Origin: Hypericum androsaemum
Taxonomy: Eukaryota; Streptophyta; Magnoliopsida; Malpighiales; Hypericaceae
Reading direction: 5' to 3'
Length of the DNA stretch: 64,000 nucleotides
Assembly (NCBI GenBank): GCA_963995505.1
Contig: OZ023189.1
Span: forward strand, 18,127,495 to 18,191,494
Made by a program: the position numbers and the translations under genes. This document shows, one piece after another, positions 63,268 to 64,000 of the stretch (within the stretch, counting starts at the first letter, position 1; every line of letters begins with the position of its first letter). The notes below the pieces were generated by a model, which was not told the origin of the DNA, searched no databases, and was given only the letters and a program-made list of their open reading frames with translations.

Positions 63268-63711
63268 CTAGACGCCACCAACACAAGGGGCGGTAGCAAA
63301 CTGGGCACTACTTGATATCCTCCGGCACGGGAATGGAGGAGGTAGATGTGGTATCTCCCTCCTGTCCATGTGCTTCTTCCTCTTCTTCTTGGCATTGTTG
63401 AAGGGAGGCTCCGGCTTCTTGAGGTCTTCGAGACAACGAACATCCGCCATGCACGTAAACGACCTCGCTTTCCCCGAGTAGTACCTCGACAATCCTCTCC
63501 TGCATATACGCGTACGAAAAAAGTTAGTTACCATGTCTTGGTCCTGTAAACCAATCCAAATGCCTAAGGTAGGCCTGGCCACGGGTCGGTTTGAACCGCT
63601 GAAAGGGAGCAAAGACATGCGAATGTGACAAGAAATGGAAGCTTACTTGTGGGGTTGATTGATCCGTAACGCGTCGAGGTCGAAAGCTATTTCATCTGAT
63701 AGGTTCTCCAT
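63268..63711 (-). CDS. Small OXIDATIVE STRESS 3-like protein
   Basis: Two exons on the minus strand: 63711-63647 and 63499-63268, 98 residues. Exon 1 encodes MENLSDEIAFDLDALRIN..; the split Lys codon joins to RGLSRYYSGKARSFTC, followed by VRCLEDLKKPE and a Lys-rich KKKRKKHMDR segment. GLSxYYxGKxxSFT with the following xxLEDLxK is the conserved core of the plant OXS3 family, nuclear proteins linked to stress tolerance through chromatin; the biochemical activity is not known. The tail PPPFPCRRISSSAQ is typical of the small members. A longer overlapping minus frame (63308-63505) is an out-of-frame reading of the same exon. The intron carries TAGGCCTGGCCACGGGTCGG (63569-63588), resembling one end of a hAT element. 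Confidence 0.75.
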
Positions 63712-63774
63712 CTTCGGGAAAGGATCAAGAGAAGTGGTTATCATGAGAAGGGAAAGATTGGCTGATGGTTGTGG

Positions 63775-63780
63775 TTTATA
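63775..63780 (-). promoter_or_regulatory. TATA box of the OXS3-like gene
   Basis: TATAAA on the minus strand (in CATATAAACC), 64 bp before the ATG, leaving a leader of about 30-35 nt. Placement is good, activity not tested. Confidence 0.5.
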
Positions 63781-64000
63781 TGGGGAGAAAGTGTGAGATT
63801 GTGACCGCTCAAAATGGAATGGTCAAGCTGATCTAGTGTTGGATACCCCTATAATTGAATGGTCCTAGCCCTATGGTGTTTATTTGATCTAGGTTCGGTC
63901 TTGTAGGGTTTGGTAATCTTAGGAGACGAAACATCTGCCCCACGTTTTCTTCATGTCCGAGGACGGAAAATGTCACTTCAATCGTCCATGTAAATGAGTT

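Noticed and set aside
63308..63505. Minus ORF rich in Gln/Glu overlapping the OXS3-like exon 2
   Set aside because: Out of frame with exon 1 splice phase; the other frame contains the conserved YYxGKxxSFT core.

Overview
The window is nuclear DNA of a land plant, most likely a eudicot. Genes are split by short GT-AG introns, intergenic DNA is AT-rich, and the proteins have plant-specific architectures (CrRLK1L malectin-like kinase, BELL homeodomain, DRD1-type SNF2 protein). Transposon remnants are also of plant type: Mutator-like elements, hAT MITEs, a 5S-derived Cassandra TRIM, Copia and LINE pieces, and an endogenous caulimovirid. I cannot name the species from sequence alone.

Layout. 1-15858 is the right-hand part of a very large degenerate tandem array with a 12-bp base unit and a ~2-kb higher-order organisation; it is open on the left. 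It runs directly into the 3' end of a LINE (RNase H domain, 15865-16545, poly-A at 16692-16701). The LINE poly-A lies about 115 bp before the start codon of HISN7/IMPL2 (16816-19251, histidinol-phosphate phosphatase). RPT4 (20067-22742, 26S proteasome ATPase) follows in the same direction. Then come a possible 61-residue membrane protein (23769-23954) and an intronless CrRLK1L receptor kinase closest to ERULUS/CAP1 (24745-27333).

27334-42600 is gene-poor. It holds a Copia LTR with its primer binding site, a scrambled caulimovirid insertion lying exactly between two (TA)n tracts (30766-35190), and a 1.26-kb MULE with 9-bp target duplications (37043-38303). BLH6/7-like (43778-46280, plus) and DRD1 (47015-51256, minus) are convergent. 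52189-58005 is a stack of nested insertions: a Cassandra-type TRIM whose LTR is split by a hAT MITE, a duplicated copy of the same segment, a Pack-MULE inserted in that copy carrying a broken TIP1 exon 1, and a hAT MITE inside the Pack-MULE. SAE2 (58603-62684, plus) and a small OXS3-like gene (63268-63711, minus) close the window.

The genes are ordinary and mostly unrelated (histidine synthesis, proteolysis, cell-wall sensing, lignin/cell-wall transcription, RNA-directed DNA methylation, SUMO activation, stress). The parts most worth a second look are the 15.9-kb array, the nested elements with a preserved empty-site paralogue, the caulimovirid between TA repeats, and the repeat-rich N-terminus of DRD1, which carries two SUMO-interaction-like motifs.
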